DNA of 64,000 nt from Streptomyces adustus. Its GTDB lineage: Bacteria > Actinomycetota > Actinomycetes > Streptomycetales > Streptomycetaceae. Where the stretch lies: positions 1 through 64,000 of the forward strand of contig NZ_VJZD01000002.1 in the NCBI RefSeq assembly GCF_009377175.1. The letters run 5' to 3'. Shown in pieces: positions 25,936-36,018 of the stretch. A model generated the notes under the pieces. That model did no database searches. It was not told the DNA's origin and saw nothing but the letters and a program-made list of their open reading frames with translations. The position numbers were made by a program, and so were the translations under genes. How positions within the stretch are numbered: the first letter of the stretch is position 1; the number at the start of each line of letters is the position of its first letter.

Positions 25936-27837
25936 TCAGAGGGCGGCCGCGCCCTGCTCGCGCAGGGTCTGGTCGTACTGCTGGAGGATCCACAGTTCGT
26001 TCTGCACGGCGGCCAGTTGGCCCGGGTCGCCCTGGGAGCCCAGGCGGGCGAGGGTGGACTGGATGTCCCGGATCCGGCGCTCTACGGCCCGTCTGCGCAC
26101 TGTCACCAGCTGCTCGCCCGCGTAGTTCTCGTCCACCGTACGGCGCATGATCGCCTCGACCGCGAGTTCCGTCACCATCGCGCGGACGGTGTCGTCGGGG
26201 GCGGCCTCGCGGACCCGGACCAGGTACTCCTGGCCGTCCTGGATCCCGTACTCGGCGCCGCCCGCCTCCATGACGGCCAGGCGCACGGCGGCGTAGGGCG
26301 CGGCGGTGAACTCGTCGACGCCGTACGCGTCGAAGGCCGGGGAGACCAGTTCCGGGCGCTGGAGGGCGAGTTTGAGGAGCTCGCGCTCGGTGGCGTAGAC
26401 GGGGTTGCGGAGGTTGAGGGCCGGGCCGCCCGCGGCGGGGCGCGGGGCGGCCTCGTAGGGCTGGGCGCCGCCGTGGGCCGGGGCCGGGCCCTTGCCGCCG
26501 CGGTCGCGGGCCCAACGGGCCAGCTGTGCCACCCGCTTGACCACGAACTGGGTGTCCAGGATGCCGAGCATGCCCGCCAGTTGGACGGCGACCTCGTGCT
26601 GGGCGCCGCTGTTCTTGATCCGGGCGACGATCGGGGCCGCCTCGTCGAGGGCGGCGGCGCGGCCCGCGGGGGTGTCCAGGTCGTAGCGCACGACGATCTG
26701 GCGCAGCGCGAACTCGAAGAGCGGGGTGCGTGGTTCGACCAGGTCGGCGACCGCCTCATCGCCCTTGGCGAGCCGCAGGTCGCAGGGGTCCATGCCGTCC
26801 GGCGCGATCGCGATGTACGTCTCGGCGGCGAACTTCTGGTCGTCCTCGAAGGCGCGCAGGGCGGCCTTCTGGCCGGCCGCGTCACCGTCGAAGGTGAAGA
26901 TCACCCGGGCGCTGCCGTTGTCCATCAGCAGCCGTCTGAGGATCTTGATGTGGTCGCCGCCGAACGCGGTGCCGCAGGTGGCGATGGCGGTGGTGACACC
27001 GGCGAGGTGGCAGGCCATGACGTCGGTGTAGCCCTCGACGACGACGGCGCGGCTGGACTTGGCGATGTCCTTCTTCGCCAGGTCGATGCCGTAGAGGACC
27101 TGGGACTTGCGGTAGATCGGGGTGTCGGGGGTGTTGAGGTACTTGGGGCCGTTGTCCGTCTCGTACAGCTTGCGGGCGCCGAAGCCGACGACGTCGCCGC
27201 CGATGTCGCGGATCGGCCACATCAGTCGGCCGCGGAAGCGGTCGATGGGGCCGCGGCGGCCTTCCTGGGCGAGGCCGGAGAGGGTCAGTTCCTTGTCGGT
27301 GAAGCCCTTGCCGCGCAGATAGCGGGTGAGGTGGTCCCAGCCCTGGGGGCTGTAGCCGACGCCGAAGTGGACGGCGGCGGCCTGGTCGAAGCCGCGCTCG
27401 GCGAGGAAGATCCGGCCGGTGTCGGCCTCGGGGCCGGTGGCGAGCTGTTCGGCGTACCACTGGGCGGCGATCTTGTGGGCCTCGACCAGACGGATGCGTT
27501 CGCCGCGCTGGTGGGCGGGGTTGTAGCCGCCCTCCTCGTAGCGCAGGGTGATGCCGGCCTGGGCGGCCAGGCGCTCGACCGACTCGGAGAAGGTGAGGTG
27601 GTCGACCTTCATCACGAACGTGATGGTGTCGCCGCCCTCCTGGCAGCCGAAGCAGTGGAAGAGTCCCTTGCTCGGGCTGACCTGGAAGGACGGCGACTTC
27701 TCGTCGTGGAACGGGCACAGGCCCTTGAGGTTGCCGCCACCCGCGTTGCGCAGCTGGAGGTACTCGGACACGACGGCGTCGATCGGGACCGCGTCCCGTA
27801 CCGCCTTCACGTCCTCGTCGTTGATCCGTCCTGCCAC
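25936..27837 (-). CDS. dnaG: DNA primase
   Basis: A 633-aa bacterial primase that makes RNA primers for replication. The N-terminal zinc-binding domain has CPFHDEKSPSF and CFGCQEGGD, the catalytic core has RFRGRLMWPI, the Toprim signatures VVEGYTDVMA and TFDGDAAGQKA are present, and a C-terminal helicase-binding domain follows after an Ala/Pro-rich linker near residues 450-480. The GTG start lacks an obvious ribosome binding site; a TAGAAT hexamer lies 6 nt upstream, so a leaderless transcript is possible. It lies upstream of hrdA on the same strand. Confidence 0.95.
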   Translation of the reverse strand: MAGRINDEDVKAVRDAVPIDAVVSEYLQLRNAGGGNLKGLCPFHDEKSPSFQVSPSKGLFHCFGCQEGGDTITFVMKVDHLTFSESVERLAAQAGITLRYEEGGYNPAHQRGERIRLVEAHKIAAQWYAEQLATGPEADTGRIFLAERGFDQAAAVHFGVGYSPQGWDHLTRYLRGKGFTDKELTLSGLAQEGRRGPIDRFRGRLMWPIRDIGGDVVGFGARKLYETDNGPKYLNTPDTPIYRKSQVLYGIDLAKKDIAKSSRAVVVEGYTDVMACHLAGVTTAIATCGTAFGGDHIKILRRLLMDNGSARVIFTFDGDAAGQKAALRAFEDDQKFAAETYIAIAPDGMDPCDLRLAKGDEAVADLVEPRTPLFEFALRQIVVRYDLDTPAGRAAALDEAAPIVARIKNSGAQHEVAVQLAGMLGILDTQFVVKRVAQLARWARDRGGKGPAPAHGGAQPYEAAPRPAAGGPALNLRNPVYATERELLKLALQRPELVSPAFDAYGVDEFTAAPYAAVRLAVMEAGGAEYGIQDGQEYLVRVREAAPDDTVRAMVTELAVEAIMRRTVDENYAGEQLVTVRRRAVERRIRDIQSTLARLGSQGDPGQLAAVQNELWILQQYDQTLREQGAAAL

Positions 27838-27890
27838 GATGCGATTCTACGGGGCCGGACCGACACTCCCGGGGCCGGCGGGGCACCCGG

Positions 27891-29156
27891 TCAGGAGACC
27901 AGGCTGTTCAGGGGCACGTGCGGGTCCGCCAGCGCCTCGGTGTCCACGGCGGCACCGGACCGGATCAGCTGCTGGATCGGCTCTGTGACGTCCCACACGT
28001 TCACGTTCATGCCGGCCAGCACCCGGCCCTCCTTGACCCAGAAGGCGACGAACTCGCGCTTGCCGGCGTCGCCGCGGATCACGACCTGGTCGTACGACCC
28101 CGGGGGCGCCCACCCGCTGTACTCCATCCCCAGGTCGTACTGGTCGGAGAAGAAGTAGGGCACGCGGTCGTAGGCGACGTCCTGGCCGAGCATCGCGCGG
28201 GCGGCGGCCGGTCCGCCGTTGAGGGCGTTGGCCCAGTGCTCGACGCGCAGCCGGGTGCCGTAGAGCGGGTGGGGGAAGGAGGCGACGTCACCGGCGGCGA
28301 AGATGTCGGGGTCGGAGGTGCGCAGCCGGGCGTCGACCGCGATGCCGCCGCCGTGCGCCCGGTCGGCGAGCTCCAGGCCGGCCGCCTCCGCGAGGGCGGT
28401 CCGCGGGGCCGCGCCGATCGCCGCGAGAACGATGTGCGCGGGGTGTTCCTCCCCGTCGTCGGTGCGGGCGGCCAGCACCATGCCGTCCTGGCCGACGATC
28501 TCGGTGAGGCGCACGCCGAAGCGGAAGCGGACGCCGTGCTCCTGGTGCAGCTCGGCGAAGACGCTGCCCAGCTCGGGGCCGAGGACGCCGTGCAGCGGGG
28601 TCGGCTCGGGCTCGACGACGGTGACCTCGGCACCGTACTCGCGGGCCGCCGCGGCGACCTCCAAGCCGATCCAGCCGGCGCCCGCGATCACCAGGTGGCC
28701 GTTGTCGCGGCCGAGGGAGGCGAGGACCCCCTTGAGGCGTTCGGCGTGCGAGAGGCGGCGCAGATGGTGCACCCCGGCCAGGTCCGTGCCGGGGACGTCC
28801 AGGCGGCGGGGTTCGGCACCGGTGGCGATCAGCAGCTTGTCGTAGTGGGCGAGGGTGCCGTCCTCACCGGAGCGGACCGTCCTGGCGACCCGGTCGAGAG
28901 CGGTGACGGTGTTCCCCAGGTGCAGCTCGATGTCGTTGCGCGCGTACCAGGCGGGCTCGTGCACGAAGACGCTGTCGCGTTCCTCCTTGCCCAGCAGATA
29001 GCCCTTGGACAGGGGCGGGCGCTCGTAGGGGTGGTCGCGTTCGTCGCAGATCAGTATCACGCGGCCGGTGAAGCCCTCCGTCCTGAGCGTCTCGGCCGCC
29101 TTGGCCCCGGCCAGGCCGCCTCCGACGATGACGAATGTCTGATCCGCGTCGACCAC
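27891..29156 (-). CDS. FAD/NAD-dependent oxidoreductase, ferredoxin reductase-like
   Basis: A 421-aa pyridine-nucleotide disulfide oxidoreductase-type flavoprotein without the redox-active cysteines. It has an FAD site (FVIVGGGLAGAKAAETL), DERDHPYERPPLSKGYL, a NAD site (VIAGAGWIGLEVAAAA) and IFAAGDVASFPHP. This is the pattern of ferredoxin/rubredoxin reductases of the BphA4 type, passing NADH electrons to a ferredoxin. The GTG at 29156 is chosen because AGGAGG precedes it by 6 nt and the FAD motif begins soon after. The partner ferredoxin is not encoded nearby. Confidence 0.88.
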   Translation of the reverse strand: MVDADQTFVIVGGGLAGAKAAETLRTEGFTGRVILICDERDHPYERPPLSKGYLLGKEERDSVFVHEPAWYARNDIELHLGNTVTALDRVARTVRSGEDGTLAHYDKLLIATGAEPRRLDVPGTDLAGVHHLRRLSHAERLKGVLASLGRDNGHLVIAGAGWIGLEVAAAAREYGAEVTVVEPEPTPLHGVLGPELGSVFAELHQEHGVRFRFGVRLTEIVGQDGMVLAARTDDGEEHPAHIVLAAIGAAPRTALAEAAGLELADRAHGGGIAVDARLRTSDPDIFAAGDVASFPHPLYGTRLRVEHWANALNGGPAAARAMLGQDVAYDRVPYFFSDQYDLGMEYSGWAPPGSYDQVVIRGDAGKREFVAFWVKEGRVLAGMNVNVWDVTEPIQQLIRSGAAVDTEALADPHVPLNSLVS

Positions 29157-29322
29157 TTGTTGCCTCCTACAGGGGGTCTCGGGGGTGTCTCCCCGGAAAA
29201 CACTGCGGGTGCCGCCACATGCGAGCCTCCCGCACACGGCGTGGGGCGGGAAGAGGGGGTGACCCGATCAGGCCACGCAAGGTCACGTTCGGGTGCTCTT
29301 CCGCCTCAGGAGTGAACGGTGC

Positions 29323-30672
29323 TCACGGGCTGCGCCGGGCCGTCAGCCAGGCGTGCAGCGAACGGGCCGAGGCGTCGGTCAGGGAGGCGATCTGGTCGAC
29401 GATCACCCGCTTGCGCGCCCGGTCGTCACCCGCCTGGTCGAACAGCGCGCGGAACTGGGGGTCCAGTCCCTCCGGGGCGCGCGCGGTGAGCGCCTCGGCC
29501 AGTTCGGCGACCACGATCCGCTGGTCGGCTCTGAGCAGTTCCTGCTCGGCGCGCTGCATCACATAGCGGTCGGCGACCGCCTTGAGGACCGCGCACTCCA
29601 GCCGGACCTCGCGCGGGACGACGAGCTCGGCGCCGTAGCGGGTGAGCCGTCCGCTGCCGTACGCGCCGCGGGTGGCGCCCTCGGCGGCCAGGCAGAAGCG
29701 GCCGATGAGCTGGCTGGTGGCGTCCTTCAGGCGGGCCTGGGCGACCGCCGAACCGTCGTAGCCGTGCGGCCACCACTCCTGCGCCAGGAGCCGGTCCAGG
29801 GCCTCGGCGAGCTCGGCGGGGTCGGTGTCCGCGGGCACGTACCGGCCGACGGCGACGGCGAAGATCTCCTGGCGCTCGGGCTCGGCATGCAGACAGCCGG
29901 GGTCGACATGGCCGGCGTGCAGGCCGTCCTCCACGTCGTGCACCGAGTACGCCACGTCGTCCGCCCAGTCCATGACCTGGGCCTCGAAGCAGGCACGAGT
30001 GCCGGGGGCGTCCTTGCGGACCCAGTCGAAGACCGGCCGGTCGTCCTCGTAGACGCCGAACTTCGGGGAGGCCGGGTCGGCCGGACGGGCGCCTCGCGGC
30101 CAGGGGTACTTGGTGGCCGCGTCGAGTGCGGCACGGGTGAGGTTGAGGCCGACGCTGACGAGGTCGGCGCCCACCGCGGCGGCGCCCGGTGCCGCCGCCG
30201 GGTCCCGGACGAAGCGCTTGGGCTCGATGCGGGTGAGGAGCCGCAGCGACTGGGCGTTGCCCTCGAAGCCGCCGCAGTCGGCCGCGAACTCGTTCAGCGC
30301 CTGTTCGCCGTTGTGCCCGAAGGGCGGGTGGCCGAGGTCGTGGGAGAGACAGGCCGCCTCGACGAGGTCGGGGTCGCAGCCGAGGGAGGCCCCGAGCTCA
30401 CGGCCGACCTGGGCGCACTCCAGGGAGTGGGTGAGCCGGGTGCGGGGGCTGGCGTCCCACCCCTGGCCGCGGGTGCCCGGGGTGACGACCTGCGTCTTCC
30501 CGGCCAGGCGGCGCAGCGCCGCGGAGTGCAGCACGCGCGCGCGGTCGCGCTGGAAGGCGGTGCGGCCCGCGCGTTTGTCGGGCTCGGCGGACCAGCGCTC
30601 GACGGCCGGCCCGTCGTATCCGGCGGGCAGTGCGCTGTCCTCGTACGTCCGGGGCGGTGTGGTGCCTTCCAT
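29323..30672 (-). CDS. dgt: dGTP triphosphohydrolase-like HD protein
   Basis: A 449-aa HD-domain protein of the deoxyguanosinetriphosphate triphosphohydrolase-like family. Metal-binding residues are seen in [22 protein letters not shown] (the HD pair) and DDVAYSVHD. The family hydrolyses dNTPs to nucleoside and triphosphate and helps set dNTP pools. The ATG at 30672 follows the family layout ([15 protein letters not shown]...); a longer frame upstream is not supported. No clear ribosome binding site is visible. Confidence 0.9.
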   Translation of the reverse strand: MEGTTPPRTYEDSALPAGYDGPAVERWSAEPDKRAGRTAFQRDRARVLHSAALRRLAGKTQVVTPGTRGQGWDASPRTRLTHSLECAQVGRELGASLGCDPDLVEAACLSHDLGHPPFGHNGEQALNEFAADCGGFEGNAQSLRLLTRIEPKRFVRDPAAAPGAAAVGADLVSVGLNLTRAALDAATKYPWPRGARPADPASPKFGVYEDDRPVFDWVRKDAPGTRACFEAQVMDWADDVAYSVHDVEDGLHAGHVDPGCLHAEPERQEIFAVAVGRYVPADTDPAELAEALDRLLAQEWWPHGYDGSAVAQARLKDATSQLIGRFCLAAEGATRGAYGSGRLTRYGAELVVPREVRLECAVLKAVADRYVMQRAEQELLRADQRIVVAELAEALTARAPEGLDPQFRALFDQAGDDRARKRVIVDQIASLTDASARSLHAWLTARRSP

Positions 30673-30767
30673 GCCACGACAGTAAGCGCAGGCAGTGACA
30701 ATCGGGACGTTCACCCCCGCCTGCGGGCCGCGCCCCGCCTTCGGGCTTCCTCGGCCGCGCTTCGGCC

Positions 30768-31757
30768 TCAGGCCGGGATCCGCGCCGGGGGCGGGGGTGC
30801 GGCCGGGGTCGCGGGCGCGGCGGGGACTGTGCCCTCCGTGGCTGTCGCGGGTGCGGTCGTGTCGGCAAGGCCGGTCTCGCCGGCCGCGCGTGCCCGGTCG
30901 TAGCGGTGCAGGACCAGGCGGGCCATCGCCGGGTGGGCGCCGAGGGGGGCGGAGGCGAGCCAGGGGGCGGCCTCGGCACTCTGGGTGGCGAACCGGCCGG
31001 GCGCGGTGAAGTACCCGGCCACCGCGACCCGGTGGCGGCCGCGCCCGGCCAGCGCGCGCACGGCGGTGCGGACGTCCGGCGCGGCGGCGGAGGCGTACGC
31101 GGGGAGCACCGGGACGCCGAGCCGTTCGGCCAGCTGCCGGGCCGTGGCCCGGGTGTCGAGCGCCGACTCCGGGTCGCGGGAGCCGGCCGCGGCCAGCACC
31201 ACCCCGCTCGCCCGGCGTTGCGCGTCGCTCATCCGGGCCCGCCAGCCTGCCTCGACCAGACGTTCGTACAGGGTCTCGACGAGCAGCGGGTGCGGGCCGA
31301 GCGGGGCCGCCACGCGCGTGCGCACCCGGGCGCCCGCCGCCGTCCGCGGGATGTCCTGTTTGACGTGGTGACCGCGGCCGAGGAGCAGCGGCACGAGCAC
31401 GGCCTCGGGCACGTCGCGCGCGTCGAGGGCGGCGAGCGTGTCGGCGAGCAGGGGCTCGTTCAGCTCGATGTGGCCGAGGTGCACGGCCAGTCCGGGCCGC
31501 AGCTCGCGGACCCGGTCGAGGAGGGTTCGGACCGTGGCCAGGGCGCGCGGGTCGCGGCTGCCGTGGGCCACCAGGACGAGCGGGGGCGGGGCGGGGCGCC
31601 GGCTGCCGTCGAGGGCGACGAGACTGAGCCGGCCGGCGAGCTGCGTGCCGATCCGGTTCATCAGGTGCGCCGTGCTGTCGAGGTGGGCGCCGCCGGGCAG
31701 CGGGCTGCCGGGGCGGCGGTGGTCAAACCCGTCGGAGGAGGAGAGCGACACCGTCAT
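30768..31757 (-). CDS. CbiX/SirB-type chelatase-like protein
   Basis: A 329-aa protein made of two CbiX-like halves. The first has [11 protein letters not shown] and the metal-site segment [12 protein letters not shown]; the second starts with [11 protein letters not shown], where the expected His is replaced by Ala, so only the first half keeps the likely metal ligand. The family inserts cobalt, nickel or iron into sirohydrochlorin. A siroheme link would fit the presence of nirB in this chromosome region, although they lie 7 kb apart. The C-terminal 40 residues are Ala/Pro/Thr-rich. Confidence 0.8.
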   Translation of the reverse strand: MTVSLSSSDGFDHRRPGSPLPGGAHLDSTAHLMNRIGTQLAGRLSLVALDGSRRPAPPPLVLVAHGSRDPRALATVRTLLDRVRELRPGLAVHLGHIELNEPLLADTLAALDARDVPEAVLVPLLLGRGHHVKQDIPRTAAGARVRTRVAAPLGPHPLLVETLYERLVEAGWRARMSDAQRRASGVVLAAAGSRDPESALDTRATARQLAERLGVPVLPAYASAAAPDVRTAVRALAGRGRHRVAVAGYFTAPGRFATQSAEAAPWLASAPLGAHPAMARLVLHRYDRARAAGETGLADTTAPATATEGTVPAAPATPAAPPPPARIPA

Positions 31758-31991
31758 GGACCGATCGTGACGGCAGGACATTGCCTTCCCGTTGCATGGG
31801 AGTGACGGGTTTTTTCCATGGGTTCACGACGGGGCACGCGGAGTGTGTGAGGTACCGTGACCTGCGGCGACGGCATCGAACGTGAGTCCGCTCACACCGT
31901 GGGCGGCGAACCCGGACCCCGTGGTCCGCGTCCTTCATGGTCGAGAGCGGCCACGGCGCCCCGCCGCGGCCACCTGGGGAGGGACCGTCCG

Positions 31992-32678
31992 ATGCGCCGA
32001 CCGAAGCTGGGCCGACCTCGTCTGCCGCGCACCCGCGCGGGCCGGCGGCGCGCGGTGCAGGCCGTGATGGCCGTGTGCGTCCTCGCGCTGACCCCGATCA
32101 CCTGGCTGTACGTCTCGACCGGCGACCGGCTGCGCACCACCGCCGACGCGCCCCGCACGGAGGTCGCCGTCGTCTTCGGCGCGGGACTGTGGGACGGCGA
32201 GCCCTCGCCGTACCTCGCGCACCGCCTCGACGCGGCGGCCACCCTCTACCGCGCCGGCCGGATCGAGGTCGTCCTCGTCACCGGCGACAACAGCCGCGAG
32301 GACTACGACGAGCCGGACGCGATGCGCGCCTATCTGACGAAGCACGGCGTGCCCGCCGCGCGGATCGTCAGCGACTACGCAGGCTTCGACACCTGGGACT
32401 CCTGCGTCCGCGCCAAGAAGATCTTCGGCGTGGACCGGGCGGTACTGATCAGCCAGGGCTTCCACATCCGGCGGGCGGTCGCGCTGTGCGAGGCGGCGGG
32501 GGTGCGGTCGTACGGCGTCGGTGTCGACGCCAAGCACGACGCGACCTGGTACTACGGCGGCACCCGGGAGGTCTTCGCGGCGGGCAAGGCCGCGCTGGAC
32601 GTGCTGTTCGAACCGGACCCGCACTTCCTCGGCCCCAAGGAGCCCGGGGTGAAGCGGGCCCTGACCACCGCCCGGTGA
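31992..32678 (+). CDS. SanA/YdcF-like (DUF218) membrane protein
   Basis: A 228-aa protein with a basic N-terminus, one membrane segment (about residues 20-40, VQAVMAVCVLALTPITWLYV) and an extracytoplasmic DUF218 domain (VAVVFGAGLWDGEPSPYLAHRLDAA, VTGDNSRE, DTWDSCVRAKKIF, ISQGFHIRRAVALC). SanA in E. coli affects envelope permeability and vancomycin exclusion at high temperature. The ATG at 31992 has GGGGAGGGA upstream; the frame upstream of it is not family sequence. Molecular activity is unknown. Confidence 0.85.
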   Translation: MRRPKLGRPRLPRTRAGRRRAVQAVMAVCVLALTPITWLYVSTGDRLRTTADAPRTEVAVVFGAGLWDGEPSPYLAHRLDAAATLYRAGRIEVVLVTGDNSREDYDEPDAMRAYLTKHGVPAARIVSDYAGFDTWDSCVRAKKIFGVDRAVLISQGFHIRRAVALCEAAGVRSYGVGVDAKHDATWYYGGTREVFAAGKAALDVLFEPDPHFLGPKEPGVKRALTTAR

Positions 32679-32742
32679 ACCGGCCGGCGGACCGGCCCGG
32701 GCAAAGCGCGCCGCCGACCAGGACCGCGGACCGCGGACCAGG

Positions 32743-33171
32743 TCAGCCGCAGGCCCGCCAGTCGCCGCCCTCGACGATCCTGCCGTCCGCCCGCAGGCGC
32801 TCGGCGACCGCCGGGGCGGCGACGTACACCCAGGCGCGCACGGCCGCGCCGTCGGCGTCCCGGCCGACCTCGCGCTCGACGCGCAGGTAGAGGCTGCGCG
32901 GATCGCCGGGCACGTACTCCTCCAGCCGGTCCAGCTCGGCCAGCAGCTCGTCGTACGCGTCCACCGGGACGGTGACCAGTTCCCCGCGCACCCCGCCGCC
33001 GCCGGGCTCCTCCACGGCGTACGGGTATCCGGGTCCGTCGTACAGCACCGCGCCCGCGAGTCGGGCCGGGTGCGCGGAACGGGTCCGGCCGCGCAGGTAG
33101 GCGTCGTGATAGCGCCCACCGGGCCGGAGCGTCCCGTAGACGAAGAAGGGAAGTTGCTCCCGCACGCTCAC
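32743..33171 (-). CDS. Gamma-glutamylcyclotransferase-family protein
   Basis: A 142-aa protein of the GGCT/AIG2 fold with the substrate-loop motif FFVYGTLRPGG and the acidic catalytic region DRLEEYVPGD. The family releases 5-oxoproline from gamma-glutamyl compounds. Several GTG starts are possible; 33171 is chosen because GGGAG lies 6 nt upstream. It lies alone between the SanA-like and metalloprotease genes. Confidence 0.83.
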   Translation of the reverse strand: MSVREQLPFFVYGTLRPGGRYHDAYLRGRTRSAHPARLAGAVLYDGPGYPYAVEEPGGGGVRGELVTVPVDAYDELLAELDRLEEYVPGDPRSLYLRVEREVGRDADGAAVRAWVYVAAPAVAERLRADGRIVEGGDWRACG

Positions 33172-33257
33172 TCGGTCTCCCACCTGTACAGCCACGCCGT
33201 CGCAGCGTTGCAGAAACGATTCTCAGCCCTCACATCTCCTCCCGATAGGGCTATGGA

Positions 33258-33271
33258 CATGACATGTCATG
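33258..33271. promoter_or_regulatory. 14-bp palindrome upstream of the metalloprotease gene
   Basis: CATGACATGTCATG is a perfect palindrome 70 bp before the metalloprotease ATG, in a short AT-richer stretch (ending CCTTAAATC). Position and symmetry suggest an operator for a dimeric regulator. Confidence 0.5.
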
Positions 33272-33340
33272 CCCCCTTAAATCTTGCGGAGCACATCCAG
33301 CGCCCCCCACGCGCCCGATGGCGCCTTTCCGAGGAGACCG

Positions 33341-34999
33341 ATGAGTCGGATACGGCAGTACGTCAGCTCGGTTCGCAGGTCCCGCCGTCTCGCCGCCGCC
33401 GGCGTGGTGGCCACCACCGCCACCCTGCTGGCCGCCGCGCTCTCCCCCGCCGCCGACGCGGCCGACAGACCGACCAGGGCCACCGCGCTCCGCAACGCCG
33501 CGACGGTCGTCGCCGACCGGGCGGACGCCCTCGGCCTGACCTCCGTCCAGCACACCCGGGTCCGCGACGTGATCATCGACAAGGACGGCGCGCAGCACGT
33601 CCGCTACGACCGCACCTACCGCGAACTCCCCGTCCTGGGCGGCGACTTCGTGGTCCACCTGGCCCCGGACGGGACGTACCGCAGCACGGACCGGGCGACC
33701 CGGGGCACCCTCGACCTGCCCTCGATCACCCCCGCCCTTTCCGCCCCGAAGGCCGCCGACGCCGCGGCGACCGCGCTGCGCGCCGCCCGTCCCGGCCAGA
33801 CCCTGCGCAAGGTCACGGCCAAGCCGCAGTTGATCGTCGACGCGCTGCACGGCAGCCCACGGCTCGCCTGGCGCACCGACGTGGCCGCCCTCGACTCGCT
33901 CGGCAACCCGGTGGCCCGCACGGTGCTGACCGACGCCCGCACCGGCGCCCGGATCGACGCCTGGGACAGCATCGAGACGGCGACGGGCGACGGGCAGTCG
34001 CTGTACGGCGGCACGGTGCCGCTGGAGACGACGCTGTCGGGATCGACGTACCAGCTCAAGGACGCGACCCGCGGCAACACGTACACGGGCGACGCCGCCA
34101 ACAAGACCGACCTGTGCATCTTCGGCATCTGCATCAGCCGGGCGCCGTCGACGGTCTTCACGGACGCCGACAACCACTGGGGCACGGGGGCGACTTCCGA
34201 CCGCGCCTCGGCCGCGGTGGACGCCCAGTACGGCACGAACACGACCTGGGACTACTACAAGAACGTCCACGGCCGCAACGGCATCGCCGGTGACGGCAAG
34301 GGCTCGTACAACCGTGTCCACTACGGCAACAACTACAACAACGCCTTCTGGGACGACAGTTGCTTCTGCATGACGTACGGCGACGGTGACGGGACGACGT
34401 TCGGCCCGCTGGTCGCGCTGGACGTGGCGGGCCACGAGATGTCGCACGGCGTCACGTCCAAGACGGCAGCGCTGACCTACTCCGGCGAGCCGGGCGGCCT
34501 GAACGAGGCGACCTCCGACATCCTCGGCACCCTGGTGGAGTGGTACGCGAACAACGCCTCGGACCCGGGCGACTATCTGATCGGCGAGGAGATCGTCCGG
34601 TCGGGCTTCGGCAAGGCCGCCCTGCGCTTCATGGACCAGCCCTCGAAGGACGGCAACTCCGCGGACTGCTGGAGCTCCTCGGTCGGCAACCTCGACGTGC
34701 ACTACTCCTCGGGCGTCGCCAACCACTTCGCGTACCTCCTCGCGGAGGGCAGCGGTGCGAGGACCGTCAACGGCGTGAGCTACAACTCGCCCACCTGCAA
34801 CGGCTCGACGGTCACCGGCATCGGCCGCGACAAGCTGGGCGCGATCTGGTACCGGGCGCTGACGGTCTACATGACGTCCTCGACGAAGTACGCGGGCGCC
34901 CGGACGGCGACCCTGAACGCGGCGAAGGACCTGTACGGAGCGAGCAGCCCGGAGTACGCGGCGGTGGCCGCGGCCTGGAGCGCGGTGAGCGTGAGCTGA
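33341..34999 (+). CDS. Secreted M4-family (thermolysin-like) metalloprotease
   Basis: A 552-aa preproenzyme. It has a signal peptide (RRLAAAGVVATTATLLAAALSPAADA... cut near residue 40), an FTP/PepSY propeptide to about residue 210, then the peptidase domain with zinc motif GHEMSHGVT, third ligand in GGLNEATSD, and the M4 C-terminal helical half with DVHYSSGVANHFAYLL. Extra cysteines (CIFGICIS, CFCMTYG) suggest disulfides. The ATG follows GAGGAG with 6-nt spacing. It degrades extracellular protein for nutrition or development. A 14-bp palindrome lies upstream and a strong terminator follows. Confidence 0.94.
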   Translation: MSRIRQYVSSVRRSRRLAAAGVVATTATLLAAALSPAADAADRPTRATALRNAATVVADRADALGLTSVQHTRVRDVIIDKDGAQHVRYDRTYRELPVLGGDFVVHLAPDGTYRSTDRATRGTLDLPSITPALSAPKAADAAATALRAARPGQTLRKVTAKPQLIVDALHGSPRLAWRTDVAALDSLGNPVARTVLTDARTGARIDAWDSIETATGDGQSLYGGTVPLETTLSGSTYQLKDATRGNTYTGDAANKTDLCIFGICISRAPSTVFTDADNHWGTGATSDRASAAVDAQYGTNTTWDYYKNVHGRNGIAGDGKGSYNRVHYGNNYNNAFWDDSCFCMTYGDGDGTTFGPLVALDVAGHEMSHGVTSKTAALTYSGEPGGLNEATSDILGTLVEWYANNASDPGDYLIGEEIVRSGFGKAALRFMDQPSKDGNSADCWSSSVGNLDVHYSSGVANHFAYLLAEGSGARTVNGVSYNSPTCNGSTVTGIGRDKLGAIWYRALTVYMTSSTKYAGARTATLNAAKDLYGASSPEYAAVAAAWSAVSVS

Positions 35000-35010
35000 C
35001 CGCGGAGCTC

Positions 35011-35057
35011 CGACGCGGCCGGGGCCGGTCCCTTCGGGGCACCGGCCCCGGTCGCGT
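35011..35057 (+). terminator. Terminator of the metalloprotease gene
   Basis: 18-bp arms with one mismatch (starting GACGCGGCCGGGGCCGGT) flank an inner CCC-TTCG-GGG mini-stem, giving a very stable hairpin 11 nt after the stop codon. The rest of the gap to 35315 shows no gene. Confidence 0.8.
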
Positions 35058-35315
35058 CTCACCCGTTCATCCCCCCGCCGCGCATCCTTCACGGATCTTC
35101 CTCCGTGCGCCGTCGCACGCCTGTGACCTGCCGAAACAGCGGCGGTCCGGGATCCGCGCCGGATTTCGTGACACCCGTTCACCGCAATTCTGACGCTCCC
35201 TCAGGAAGCGGTCCGGGTCCGCTGCCACTTACCTCGGAGAAGCGGGGCACGACCGACGCAGCGGCATTCCAGGGTGTCGCGGGCCGTCGCCCCGCCACGA
35301 GCCGAGGGAGCACCG

Positions 35316-35837
35316 ATGCGACGTACCGCCCGTCTGCTGACCGGCACCGCGCTCGCCGTGGCCGCCGCCGGCGCGGTGGCCGCGCCCGCCTACGGCGGTG
35401 CCACCGGCAGCCTGGAGGTGTACCCGTCCACCACCGTGCCGGGCGGGCAGGTCACGGTGAACACCGCGGCGTGCGGCAACGGCGGTTCGGCCGCGGGGGA
35501 CGCCAGCGCGGTGGGCGCCGGGCTGTTCACGCTGGCGCCCAGCACCCACGAGAACGACGCGATCGGGCAGTTCCGGGTGCCGCCGAGCGCGCAGCCGGGG
35601 ACGTACGAGATCGTCGCGGCCTGCGCCAAGGGCGGCCGGCAGGTCACGGGCGACCTGAACGTCACCCTGACCGCCCTGTCCGGGCAGGTGCAACCGAGAG
35701 GAAGCGTGAAGACGGGGGTCGGCGGCGCACTCGGCCCCGACCCCGTGCAGACCGCGGCAGGCTTGACGGCGCTCGCCGTGGCCGCCGCGGGCGGTACCTG
35801 GCTCCTGCATCGCCGGGCGAGAGGCGACGGGATCTGA
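35316..35837 (+). CDS. Secreted, membrane-anchored surface protein beside a sortase
   Basis: A 173-aa protein with an N-terminal signal peptide (RLLTGTALAVAAAGAVAAPAYG), an Ig-like beta domain (GSLEVYPSTTVPGGQVTVNT, PGTYEIVAAC) containing two cysteines, a Gly/Ser linker with SVKTGVGG, a hydrophobic segment (AAGLTALAVAAAGGTWLL) and a basic tail (HRRARGDG). This is the layout of a sortase substrate, though no LPxTG or LAxTG is present; SVKTG may be the variant. The sortase gene follows 181 nt downstream on the same strand. The ATG follows GAGGGAG. Confidence 0.75.
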   Translation: MRRTARLLTGTALAVAAAGAVAAPAYGGATGSLEVYPSTTVPGGQVTVNTAACGNGGSAAGDASAVGAGLFTLAPSTHENDAIGQFRVPPSAQPGTYEIVAACAKGGRQVTGDLNVTLTALSGQVQPRGSVKTGVGGALGPDPVQTAAGLTALAVAAAGGTWLLHRRARGDGI

Positions 35838-36018
35838 CGGACACCCTCCGCTGTCCGTCCGCCGGTACCGCATGTCCCCTCCCCTCCGGGTCCGACGCCC
35901 CTCGCGGCCCGGAGGGGGCACGGGGACCGACCGCCCGGGAGACGCCGACTTCCCGGGGAGAGGGAGAGGAAAGGACTTCCGGGAGGCAGGGGGAGGAGAA
36001 GGAGAAGAGGAGGCAGGC

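Noticed and set aside
27838..27850. TAGAAT just before dnaG as a proven leaderless promoter
   Set aside because: No convincing -35 hexamer lies at the right distance, so it is only mentioned as a possibility in the gene entry.
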